DNA of 64,000 nucleotides, taken from Candidatus Binatia bacterium (GTDB lineage: Bacteria; Vulcanimicrobiota; Vulcanimicrobiia; Vulcanimicrobiales; Vulcanimicrobiaceae). The DNA is taken from positions 1 to 64,000 of the forward strand of contig DATKMJ010000021.1 in the NCBI GenBank assembly GCA_035541935.1, in the 5' to 3' direction. Below, piece after piece: positions 43,625 to 51,531 of this stretch. The position numbers and the translations under genes were made by a program. Position 1 is the stretch's first letter. Every line of letters starts with the position of its first letter. Below the pieces are notes generated by a model. It was given only the letters and a program-made list of their open reading frames with translations, had not been told where the DNA came from and made no database searches.

Positions 43625-45166
43625 GTGCCCGCGCTCAGCGTCGTCGTCCCGGTCTACGATAACTGGTGGCTGACGGCGCGATGCCTGTGCGAACTCGAGC
43701 GCCTACGCGACGGAACGCTCCCGTTCGAGACGATCGTCGTCGATAACGCCTCGAGCGACGAGACGCCGCGGGCGATCGCGGGATTTCCGTGGGTGCGCTA
43801 CATCCGCAACGAGACGAACGCCAACTTCGCCGGCGCCTGCAACGCGGGCGTGCGTGCCGCGCAATCGCCGCTGACGCTGCTGCTCAACAACGATGCCTTT
43901 CCGCTCGGCGACGCGCTGACGCCGCTCGTGCGCGCGTTCGACCGCGACGAGGTGGCGATCGCGGGCGGGGCGCTCTTCTTCGAGGACGGTGCCGTGCAGG
44001 CCGCCGGGCTCGTGCTCTTACCGAACGCGCACTGGCACTACGACTGCCGCAACCTGCCGCAGACGCTCGACGCCGTGACGCAGCCGCGCGACGCGCTCGC
44101 GGTCTCCGGCGCGGCGATGGCAGTGCGCACGCGGTGGTTCGTCGAGGCCGGCGGCTTCGACGAGGCGTTCGTCAACGGGTTCGAAGACGTCGATCTCTGC
44201 ATGCGCGCGCGCGAGCGCGGGTTCTCGATCGCGTACGTCCCCACGGCGCGCTTCGCGCATTACGAGGCGGCATCGGCGAACCGCTTCGCGCGCGAGGCCG
44301 AGAACGAACGGCGCTTCTACGATCGCTGGGCGCGCGCGTTGGGAGCGCTGCCGCGAACCGCCCGCGGTGAAGTCGGCGCGATCGCGCTCGAGAGCGCGGC
44401 GACGGATCGGCTCGAGACGGCGGCGCTCGACGATCTCGAGCGCGCGCTGCGCGACTTCGGCCATCCGGTCGTCCGCGGACGAATTCCGCCCTGGCGGCGC
44501 TTCGACCGGCGCTACCGGCGCGCGGCCTCGCTCGCGTGGCTTTCCAACGAGTGCGATCCGCCGGGGGTCTCGATCGCGCGACGCGGCGAAAGCACGACGA
44601 TCCGCACGCGCGGCGCGGCGAGTTTCGAGGTGCCGTGGCTTCCGTGCGCCTCCGAGAAGCGCGCGAGCGCGCTCGCGCTGCGCCGCTCGCGCGATCCGTC
44701 GTGCGCGGCGATCGGCGTCGCCGGAGGGAGCGACTCGGAGTTGCTCGCGCTCGAGCAGGCCGGCGGCTTTTCGACGGTTCGGATAACGCCGGAGATGCTG
44801 CTCGGAGGCGGCGCCGCCGTCGAAGTCGCGTGCGTCGTCCATCTCGGTCTCACCGACGACGCAGCCTTCGGCAACGTCGTGGCGGCGCAGGCCGGCCTGC
44901 CCGCGGTCGTGCTCGCGAGCGCGGAGTTGCAGGCGATCTTCGCGCCGGACGTCGCGCTCGCCGGGACGCGCGCCGGCCTTCCCGAGTTGGCGCGCCGGAC
45001 GATCGGCGACGTGAGCTTACGTGAACGATACGGCGCGCTCGTCGCCGCCGACGCGCGTCGCCGCTTCTCGCCGCGGCGCAGCGCGATCCGCGTCGTGGAT
45101 CTGCTTGCGGCCGCGCGATTCGGCCCGGAGCGACCGGGAGCCGCGCGGAGCAATGCCCCGCTCTAA
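43625..45166 (+). CDS. Glycosyltransferase family 2 protein with extra C-terminal domain
   Basis: A 513-residue protein. The N-terminal GT-A domain has SVVVPVYDNWWLTARCL, VDNASSDETP, LLLNNDAFPL (DxD-like) and GGFDEAFVNGFEDVDLCMRARERG (ED motif), typical of rhamnosyl/polysaccharide GT2 enzymes, to about residue 240. Residues about 300-513 (PWLPCASEKRA, VVAAQAGLPAVVLAS, LRERYGALVAADARRRFSP) look like a degraded GT-B C-terminal half, suggesting a two-domain transferase. GTG at 43625. It ends 4 nt into the opposite-strand hyuB. Confidence 0.85.
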   Translation: MPALSVVVPVYDNWWLTARCLCELERLRDGTLPFETIVVDNASSDETPRAIAGFPWVRYIRNETNANFAGACNAGVRAAQSPLTLLLNNDAFPLGDALTPLVRAFDRDEVAIAGGALFFEDGAVQAAGLVLLPNAHWHYDCRNLPQTLDAVTQPRDALAVSGAAMAVRTRWFVEAGGFDEAFVNGFEDVDLCMRARERGFSIAYVPTARFAHYEAASANRFAREAENERRFYDRWARALGALPRTARGEVGAIALESAATDRLETAALDDLERALRDFGHPVVRGRIPPWRRFDRRYRRAASLAWLSNECDPPGVSIARRGESTTIRTRGAASFEVPWLPCASEKRASALALRRSRDPSCAAIGVAGGSDSELLALEQAGGFSTVRITPEMLLGGGAAVEVACVVHLGLTDDAAFGNVVAAQAGLPAVVLASAELQAIFAPDVALAGTRAGLPELARRTIGDVSLRERYGALVAADARRRFSPRRSAIRVVDLLAAARFGPERPGAARSNAPL

Positions 45167-46743
45167 GCGCCCTCGGGAGACCCGTACCCGCCGCCGCCCG
45201 GCGTTTGAATCGTCAGCACGTCGCCGGGCTCGAGCGGCAGGCTCGCCTTCGCGCGCAACGGCGTCTCGCGTCCGCGGCGCGCGAGCGTGTGGCGGCCGCA
45301 GCGCCCCGGTTCGCCGCCCTGCGTGCCGGGCGGCTCGAGCGTATGGCGATCCGCAAGCAGCGTCGCGTGCGCGGTCCCTTCGGTCAACTCGAGCGCGCGA
45401 ATCAATCCGCTGCCGCCGCGATGGCGTCCGGCGCCGCCCGTGCCTTCGGCGATCTCGTAGCGCGTGACGCGCAGCGGATACTCGCCTTCGATCGCTTCGA
45501 CCGGCGTGTTCAGCGTGTTGGTCATATGGCAGTGGATCGCGTCGATGCCGTCGCGATCGGGGCGCGCTCCCATGCCGCAGCCGTTCGTCTCGTAGAAGGC
45601 CCACGCCGAGCCGTCGAGGCGCGTGCCGCCGAGCATGACGTTGCTCATCGTTCCGCCGCTGCACGCCGGAACGCGCCGCGGCGCCGCGAGCGCCAGCGCC
45701 TGCAGCACCACTTCGGCGTTGCGCATGCTCGTCTCGACGTTCCCGCCCGAGACCGGCGCGGGCCGCCGCGGATTGAGGAGAGAGCCTTCGGGGGCGAGCA
45801 CCTCGACGGGGCGGAAGCACCCGTCGTTCATCGGGATCGTCGGGTCGGTCACCGCGCGCAGAGCGTAGTGCACGCCCGAGAGCGTAACGCCGAAGACGGC
45901 GTTGAGCGGAGCGTCGAGCTGCGGCGAGGTTCCGGCGTAATCGAGCCGCGCGCTGCCGTCGCGCAGTTCGAGACGCAGTGCGATCGCGATGCTCGGCTCA
46001 CCGTCGCGCGCTTCGAGGTAATCCACGGCCTCGAAGACGCCGGCGCCGAGCGATCGCAGCGCCGCGCGCATGCGAGCCTCGCTCTCGTCGAGCGCGCGCT
46101 CGATGGCAGCGTCGAATCCGTCGCGTCCGTATCGCCTGCAGAGCTCGAGCAGACGCCGCTCGCCGGTGTAGTTGCCGGCGATCTGCGCGCGCAGGTCGCC
46201 GCTGCGCGCCTCCGGAGTGCGCGAGTTCGCACGGAATATCTCGACGATCTCGTCGCAGACGCGCTCGTCGCGCACCAAGCGGACCGGCGGGACGACGACG
46301 CCTTCGGCATAGAGCTCCGTGGCGTCGGCGGGCATCGAGCCGGGGACGGAGCCGCCGACGTCCGCGTGATGCGCCTTGTTCGCCGCGTAACCGAGAAGCC
46401 GCCCTTCGTCGAAGACCGGCCGCACGAGCGTCACGTCGTTGAGATGCGTCCCCGCAACGTAGGGATCGTTCGCGAGCCACATCTCGCCCTCGCGGGGGCC
46501 GCCGCGATCGCGTTCCACGATCTCGAGGATGCGGCGCAGACCCCACGGCAGCGAGCCGAGATGAACGGGAATGTGCTCGGCTTGCGCGATCAGCCGTCCG
46601 AACCGGTCGAAGAGCGCGCAAGAGTGGTCGAGCCGCTCCTTGATATTCGGCGAGTACGCAGCGTTGCGCACCGCGATGCCCATCTCTTCCGCCGCGTAGA
46701 CGAGGCCGCTCTTGATTACTTCGGCGGTGATCGGATCGCTCAC
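45163..46743 (-). CDS. hyuB: Hydantoinase/oxoprolinase B-type subunit
   Basis: A 526-residue HyuB family protein, partner of HyuA in ATP-dependent N-methylhydantoin or 5-oxoproline hydrolysis, or in acetone/acetophenone carboxylase-like complexes. Family segments: GIAVRNAAYSPNIKERLDHSCALFD, IPVHLGSLPWG, ANDPYVAGTHLNDV, KAHHADVGGSVPGSM, PVSGGNVETSMRN, TNTLNTPVEAIEGEYPL and GGEPGRCG. The GTG start at 46743 overlaps the HyuA stop (GTGA), so the two chains are coupled and probably associate. Exact substrate not decided. Confidence 0.92.
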   Translation of the reverse strand: MSDPITAEVIKSGLVYAAEEMGIAVRNAAYSPNIKERLDHSCALFDRFGRLIAQAEHIPVHLGSLPWGLRRILEIVERDRGGPREGEMWLANDPYVAGTHLNDVTLVRPVFDEGRLLGYAANKAHHADVGGSVPGSMPADATELYAEGVVVPPVRLVRDERVCDEIVEIFRANSRTPEARSGDLRAQIAGNYTGERRLLELCRRYGRDGFDAAIERALDESEARMRAALRSLGAGVFEAVDYLEARDGEPSIAIALRLELRDGSARLDYAGTSPQLDAPLNAVFGVTLSGVHYALRAVTDPTIPMNDGCFRPVEVLAPEGSLLNPRRPAPVSGGNVETSMRNAEVVLQALALAAPRRVPACSGGTMSNVMLGGTRLDGSAWAFYETNGCGMGARPDRDGIDAIHCHMTNTLNTPVEAIEGEYPLRVTRYEIAEGTGGAGRHRGGSGLIRALELTEGTAHATLLADRHTLEPPGTQGGEPGRCGRHTLARRGRETPLRAKASLPLEPGDVLTIQTPGGGGYGSPEGA

Positions 46744-48833
46744 GTCGCGCTCCGTTCGAGAACGCAGAGCTCCTCCTCGACGGAGAGCGACCAGCCGGGA
46801 GCGACGTAGGTCGTGCTGTCGTACGCCTCGACGACCGCGGGCCCGGCGATGCTCGTGCCCGATCCCAGCGAGGCGCGCTCGAAGACGGCAACCTCGACGA
46901 AGGAGTCCTCGATCCATACGTCGCGTCGCGCCGGGGGCCGTCCTCCACCTCGTCCTTCGACTCCGCTCAGGATGACAGTCGAAGGAGCGCGAGTCGAAGC
47001 GCGGGTCCGCGCGAAGGCCGTGAGCCGCGCGTTGACGATCTCGACGGCCGCGTCGACGACGTCGTAGCCGTAACGCGCGCGGTGCGCATCGTGGAAGTTC
47101 TGCGCGACCCGTTGCGGCGACCGGTCGTGCGCGATCGTCAGCTCGAAACTCTGACCGCGATAGCGCGCGTCGTACTCCCGGCGGAACGCGATCGTCGCCG
47201 GATCGGCGCCCTGTGCGGCGAGGCCCGCACTCGCGCGCCGCTCGCCGGCGGCAAAATGCTCCTCGATCCGGTCGCCGTCGAGATCGGCGGCGCCGCGCAT
47301 GATCGCCGCGAGCTCGTTGTGACGGAGGTCGGCCTCGAGCAGGCCGCTCGCGGAGAAGAGCCCCGGATGCGCCGGGATCGCGACCCGCGCGACGCCGAGC
47401 TCGCCGGCGAGCGCGCACGCGTGCAGCGGTCCGCCGCCTCCGAACGCGACGAGCGTAAAGTCGCGCGGATCGAGACCGCGCTCGACCGTGACGATCCTCA
47501 ACACTCTCGCCATCGCGTCGTCCACGATCCGCACGATGCCGGCGGCCGTCGCCTCGAGGCCCATCTCGAGACGTCGCGCGAGCTCTTCGATGGAACGTCG
47601 CGCGCGCGCCGCATCGATCGGAAAGGTGCCGCCGAGCAGATGGTGCGGGTTGAGGCGCCCCAGCACGACGTTTGCGTCGGTGACCGTCGCGCGATCCGAG
47701 ATGCCGTAACATGCCGGGCCGGGCTGCGCCCCCGCGGAGATCGGCCCGACGCGCAGCGAGCCCGCGTCGTCAATCCACGCAATCGTTCCGCCGCCGGCGC
47801 TGACCTCGGCCAGGTCCACGAACGGAAAGCGCACCGGATAGCCGCTGCCTTTGACCGCGCGCCCGCTGTGCGTTCTGCCGGCCGCCTCGAACTCGCCCGC
47901 GACCTGCGGGATGCCGTCGAGTATCGCGCCTGCCTTCGCGGTGGTTCCGCCCATGTCGAACGAGAGCACGCGCCGTGCGCCGGTCGCGCGGCCGAGCGCG
48001 GCGGCCGCGATCGCCCCGCTCGCCGGGCCGCTTTCGACGAGCGCCGCGGGCCGCGCGAGCGCGTGCGTCGCGGCGGCCATGCCGCCATCGCTGCGCATCA
48101 CGTAGAGCGGCGAGGCGACGCCTCTCGCGCGCAGCTCCTCGATCAGCCGTTCGAGATATCCTTCGACGATCGGCGCGAGCGCGGCGTTGACGACCGTCGT
48201 CGAGCAGCGCTCGTACTCGCGATACTGCGGATCTATCTCCGAGGAGCGCGCGACTCGCGCGCGCGGAAGCGCCGTTGCGATCGCCTCGGCGAGCGCGCGC
48301 TCGTGCGCGTCGTTGACGTACGAGTGGAGCAGGCAGATCGCGACCGCGGCTATGCCGCGCGCGGCCAGTTCGCCGCAGGCGCGCGCGATCTCACCTCGTT
48401 CGAGCGCCACGAGCACTTTTCCGCGATGGTCGACGCGCTCCGCGACGACGATACGGTCTTCGCGGGCGACGAGCGGGCGCGGCCGCTCGACGAAGAGATT
48501 GTAGACCTCGCTGCGGTTCTGACGCCCGATCTCGATGACGTCGCGAAACCCCCGCGTCGTCACGAGCGCGACGCGCGGCAGCTCGAGCCCTAATTGCCCG
48601 AGCAGCGCGTTCGTCGCGATCGTCGTCGAGTGCGCGAGGAACTCGACGGCCGGCGCGTCGCCGTAACCGTCGAGGAGCGCGGCGAGCGCGTCGACGACCG
48701 CGCGATGCGGCTCCGCGGGCGTGCTCGCGACTTTCCGGGTGAGCCGCTCTCCGCTCCAGGATTCGACGGCGACGAGATCGGTGAACGTGCCGCCGACGTC
48801 GATTCCGACGCGCAGGACGCGCCGCTGGCTCAT
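46740..48833 (-). CDS. hyuA: Hydantoinase/oxoprolinase A-type ATPase subunit
   Basis: A 697-residue HyuA of the acetate/sugar-kinase superfamily. The N-terminal phosphate motif is VGIDVGGTFTDLV; AHSTTIATNALL, SFDMGGTTAKAG and VAFGGGGPLHACALA are the other ATP-site signatures. Near residues 616-627, part of a genomic repeat encodes STVILSGVEGRG in a loop of the C-terminal domain without breaking the frame. ATG at 48833. It forms an operon with hyuB; the gene order A then B is usual. Confidence 0.92.
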   Translation of the reverse strand: MSQRRVLRVGIDVGGTFTDLVAVESWSGERLTRKVASTPAEPHRAVVDALAALLDGYGDAPAVEFLAHSTTIATNALLGQLGLELPRVALVTTRGFRDVIEIGRQNRSEVYNLFVERPRPLVAREDRIVVAERVDHRGKVLVALERGEIARACGELAARGIAAVAICLLHSYVNDAHERALAEAIATALPRARVARSSEIDPQYREYERCSTTVVNAALAPIVEGYLERLIEELRARGVASPLYVMRSDGGMAAATHALARPAALVESGPASGAIAAAALGRATGARRVLSFDMGGTTAKAGAILDGIPQVAGEFEAAGRTHSGRAVKGSGYPVRFPFVDLAEVSAGGGTIAWIDDAGSLRVGPISAGAQPGPACYGISDRATVTDANVVLGRLNPHHLLGGTFPIDAARARRSIEELARRLEMGLEATAAGIVRIVDDAMARVLRIVTVERGLDPRDFTLVAFGGGGPLHACALAGELGVARVAIPAHPGLFSASGLLEADLRHNELAAIMRGAADLDGDRIEEHFAAGERRASAGLAAQGADPATIAFRREYDARYRGQSFELTIAHDRSPQRVAQNFHDAHRARYGYDVVDAAVEIVNARLTAFARTRASTRAPSTVILSGVEGRGGGRPPARRDVWIEDSFVEVAVFERASLGSGTSIAGPAVVEAYDSTTYVAPGWSLSVEEELCVLERSAT
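46953..46986. repeat. Repeat unit embedded in frame within hyuA
   Basis: TCCTTCGACTCCGCTCAGG plus ATGACAG is followed by TCGAAGGA, which is complementary to the opening TCCTTCGA. The whole element can thus form a hairpin. It belongs to the same repeat family as the 17032 array. Confidence 0.88.
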
Positions 48834-48852
48834 GGGCGCGTCCTCGTCGGCG

Positions 48853-49278
48853 TTAGAGGGTCAGCGAGTAGTGATCGTTGGCCGTGTTGCACTCCTGTTG
48901 GCCCGATGGAATCGGCGGGCGCATGTCGAGCTTGAAGTCGAGCTGCGACGTGCCCGTGCCGGCATCGGTGGAGCGCGGCCAGACGTAGGTGAAGTCGGCG
49001 GATTGACCGGGCGCGAGCGGCTGGATGCCGCGCGCGTCGAGCTTTCTGCCGTACTGCGAGATGTCGACGAACTGCAGGATGTTGCCGAGCTGCGCGGTCG
49101 TTCCGAGATTGGCAACGGTTCCCTCGATCGTGTAGTGGTTGACGTTGCCGCTCGTGCTGACGCTCTTGACCTTGACCGTCGTGATGGCGAGGTCGACGCC
49201 TTCGCACGTGTGGGCCGATGCGGCCGCGGCGCAAAGCTGCGAGAGAACGACGAAAGCGAGGAAGATCGGGCGAGACAT
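48853..49278 (-). CDS. Small secreted CARDB/Ig-like protein
   Basis: A 141-residue exported protein with a clear signal peptide (MSRPIFLAFVVLSQLCAAAASA) and a strong AGGAGGT ribosome-binding site upstream of ATG 49278. The mature domain has the CARDB-like pattern DLAITTVKVKS, YTIEGTVANLGTT, LAPGQSADFTYVW and a final Cys pair. Such beta-sandwiches usually mediate cell-surface adhesion or act as spacers. Divergent from the pseudo-beta-lactamase gene with 65 nt between starts. Confidence 0.78.
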   Translation of the reverse strand: MSRPIFLAFVVLSQLCAAAASAHTCEGVDLAITTVKVKSVSTSGNVNHYTIEGTVANLGTTAQLGNILQFVDISQYGRKLDARGIQPLAPGQSADFTYVWPRSTDAGTGTSQLDFKLDMRPPIPSGQQECNTANDHYSLTL

Positions 49279-49343
49279 GTGGGTACCTCCTGAGGGCGGG
49301 TCGCCCCGGGGAAGATCGCCGCTGGGGCGAATGCAAGCGACCC

Positions 49344-50519
49344 ATGCCCCGATGGACTGCACTTTTGGCGGCCGCGGCGTGGCTCCTCGCGCTCCCGGCC
49401 GCGGCCTCGGATTCTAGCCCGGCCCAGGCGATCGCGCGCGGCGCGATGAGCCGCTATCACCTCAAAGCATTGATCGTCCGGGTCACGTCGGGCGGGCGCG
49501 ACGTCTACACGGCGGCGCTCGGCGAATCCATGAGCGGCGTACCGGCGACGCCGGAGATGCACTTCAGAAACGGCGCGATGGCGTTCACGTACATGGCGAC
49601 CGCCCTGCTCGAGCTCGTCGACGAGAAGAAGGTCCGGCTCGACGAGAAGCTCTCGCGGTTCTTTCCGAGCCTCCCGTACGCGAACCGCATCTCGCTGCGC
49701 AATCTCGCCGACATGACGTCGGGCTACGCCGATTACGTCTATCAGCCGGAGGTGCTGGAGGCCGTCGGTTTGACACCGTTGCGCCACTGGGACTCCGACG
49801 AGCTGATCTCGATCGGCGTGCGCAAGCCGATGATGTTCGCGCCGGGCGCCAACTGGGGCTACTCGCATACGAACTACGTCATCTTGGGCCGCGTCTTGGA
49901 GAAGATCGCGGCGATGCCGCTCGCGGCGGTCTTGCAAAAGTATGTGATCGGACCGATGCACCTCACGCAGACGCGAAGCTTCGACACGCCGGAGATCACC
50001 GAACCCGTCTTGCATGCCTACAGCTCCGAGCGGCGCGCCGATCTGAAGATCGAGGCGGGGATTCCGTTCTACGAAGAGTCGACGTTCTGGGATCCGTCGT
50101 GGACGACGGCGACCGGAGCCGTCGAGGTGACCGACGTCTTCGACATGGCGCGATCCATGGAGCTCGTCGGCGCCGGCGCGTTGCTCTCGAAGGCATCGGC
50201 GGAGGCCCAGCTCGGGCCGAATCTCGTCGGCTTCGGCCACGCGGAAGCGAAATGCTCGGCCTGCCGCCGCAACACCGCCGAATTCAACTACGGCCTCGGC
50301 GTCGTCAACCTTGGGCCTTGGATCGCGCAGATCAAAAGCTTCGCCGGCAGCGGCGCGACGGTTGGCTATCTTCCCTCGCACCGGCTGACGATCGCGGTCG
50401 TCACGACGTATCTGCCGAGCGCGTTCGACGCGAAGGGGAATTATGTGAACGCGAGTCAGAACGTCTTCGCCGCGCTCGCCCAGGCGTACGCTCCGGGGAC
50501 GCTGCCGAAGCAGCCGTGA
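49344..50519 (+). CDS. Secreted beta-lactamase-fold protein without catalytic Ser/Lys
   Basis: A 391-residue exported protein; ATG at 49344 starts a signal peptide (WTALLAAAAWLLALPAAAS). The class C fold is clear: LRNLADMTSGYADYVYQPE, WGYSHTNYVILGRVLEKIA. The SxxK nucleophile motif aligns to FRNGAMAFTYMAT, where Ser is Ala78 and Lys is Phe81, and the YxN asparagine is His. It should not hydrolyse beta-lactams or esters by the normal mechanism and is probably a binding protein or receptor. A CSAC pair (around residue 306) could form a disulfide. Confidence 0.82.
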   Translation: MPRWTALLAAAAWLLALPAAASDSSPAQAIARGAMSRYHLKALIVRVTSGGRDVYTAALGESMSGVPATPEMHFRNGAMAFTYMATALLELVDEKKVRLDEKLSRFFPSLPYANRISLRNLADMTSGYADYVYQPEVLEAVGLTPLRHWDSDELISIGVRKPMMFAPGANWGYSHTNYVILGRVLEKIAAMPLAAVLQKYVIGPMHLTQTRSFDTPEITEPVLHAYSSERRADLKIEAGIPFYEESTFWDPSWTTATGAVEVTDVFDMARSMELVGAGALLSKASAEAQLGPNLVGFGHAEAKCSACRRNTAEFNYGLGVVNLGPWIAQIKSFAGSGATVGYLPSHRLTIAVVTTYLPSAFDAKGNYVNASQNVFAALAQAYAPGTLPKQP

Positions 50520-50520
50520 G

Positions 50521-50716
50521 AGCGGATCCGGTGCGGCGGTTTTTCTCTACGGCGACGATCTCGACGGCCGCTACGCGGTGGCGCAGTTCGAACGGCTGCG
50601 CGCGCAATAAGGCGAAGAAGGGCGCGGCCTTCGACCAGCAGGCCTTCCACGACGATCTGCTCTCGCTCGGAACGGTTCCGGTGAGCGTCGTCGCCGGCGA
50701 GATGCTCGAGGAGTGA
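50521..50716 (+). pseudogene. Decayed C-terminal remnant of a DUF885 protein
   Basis: Two overlapping frames give the end of a DUF885-type protein: one reads RYAVAQFERLRAQ and then stops at 50608; the next frame continues NKAKKGAAFDQQAFHDDLLSLG and VPVSVVAGEM to a stop at 50716. The joined text matches the characteristic C-terminal segment (LR, helical linker, FHDxxLxxGxxP) of that about 570-residue family. At least one frameshift and loss of the N-terminal 500 residues make it non-functional. Confidence 0.6.
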
Positions 50717-50721
50717 CCGCG

Positions 50722-51531
50722 ATGACGCCGTACGAGCGGTTCCGCGCGCTGCACGAAGGTCCGAACGCCTTCGTGATGCCCAACGCGTGGGACGGGGCGT
50801 CGGCGGCGCTGCTCGCGCGAGCCGGCTTCGAAGCCATCGGCAGCACCTCGCTCGGGCTCGCGCTCTCGCTCGGCCGCCGCGACGGCTGCCACGCGGTCTC
50901 GCGCGCCGAGGCGATCGAACACGCCGCATTTCTCGCGCGCACGAGCGGTCTGCCCGTCAACGGCGACCTGGAGGACGGGTTCGGCGCGGAGCCCGGCGCG
51001 GTCGTCGCGACGGTGCGCGCCGCGATCGAGGCCGGCTTGGCCGGGCTCGGCATCGAGGATACGACGGCCGATCCCGCCCGGCCGATTCACTCGTTCGACG
51101 ACGCCGTCGCGCGCGTTCGCGCCGCCGCCGATGCGGCGCGCGGCCGCATCCTCGTGACCGGACGCACCGACAACTTCCTCAACGGCAGACCCGATCTCGA
51201 CGACACGATACGGCGGCTCGCTGCGTTCGCCGAAGCCGGCGCCGACGTGCTCTATGCGCCGGCGCTCCCCGATCTCGACGCGATCGTCGCCGTCGTGCGC
51301 GCGGTCGCGCCGAAACCGGTCAACGTGCTCATCGGTCCGGAGGACGGCGCCGTGCCGCTCGCGCGTCTATCGGAGATCGGCGTGCGCCGCGTCAGCCTCG
51401 GCGGCTCGCTCTATCGCGTCGCGATGACGGCGCTCGCGCGGACGGCGGTAGAACTCCGCAACGGAGACCTCGCCTCGGCGATGGGAGCGATTCCGGGAAG
51501 AGAGATCGCCGCGCTTCTGCCGGAGTTCTAG
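50722..51531 (+). CDS. Isocitrate lyase/PEP mutase superfamily protein
   Basis: A 269-residue TIM-barrel protein related to PrpB, oxaloacetate decarboxylase and PEP mutase. Visible: NAFVMPNAWDGASAALLARAGFEAIGSTSLG, LPVNGDLEDGFG (metal-binding acidic pair), GLGIEDTT, LVTGRTDNFLNG and ADVLYAPALPD. The lyase-type KKCGH loop of ICL/PrpB is not seen, so activity cannot be given. ATG at 50722 has GAGGAG 8 nt upstream; GTG at 50713 is an alternative. Its stop overlaps that of the BNR lipoprotein tail-to-tail. Confidence 0.88.
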   Translation: MTPYERFRALHEGPNAFVMPNAWDGASAALLARAGFEAIGSTSLGLALSLGRRDGCHAVSRAEAIEHAAFLARTSGLPVNGDLEDGFGAEPGAVVATVRAAIEAGLAGLGIEDTTADPARPIHSFDDAVARVRAAADAARGRILVTGRTDNFLNGRPDLDDTIRRLAAFAEAGADVLYAPALPDLDAIVAVVRAVAPKPVNVLIGPEDGAVPLARLSEIGVRRVSLGGSLYRVAMTALARTAVELRNGDLASAMGAIPGREIAALLPEF

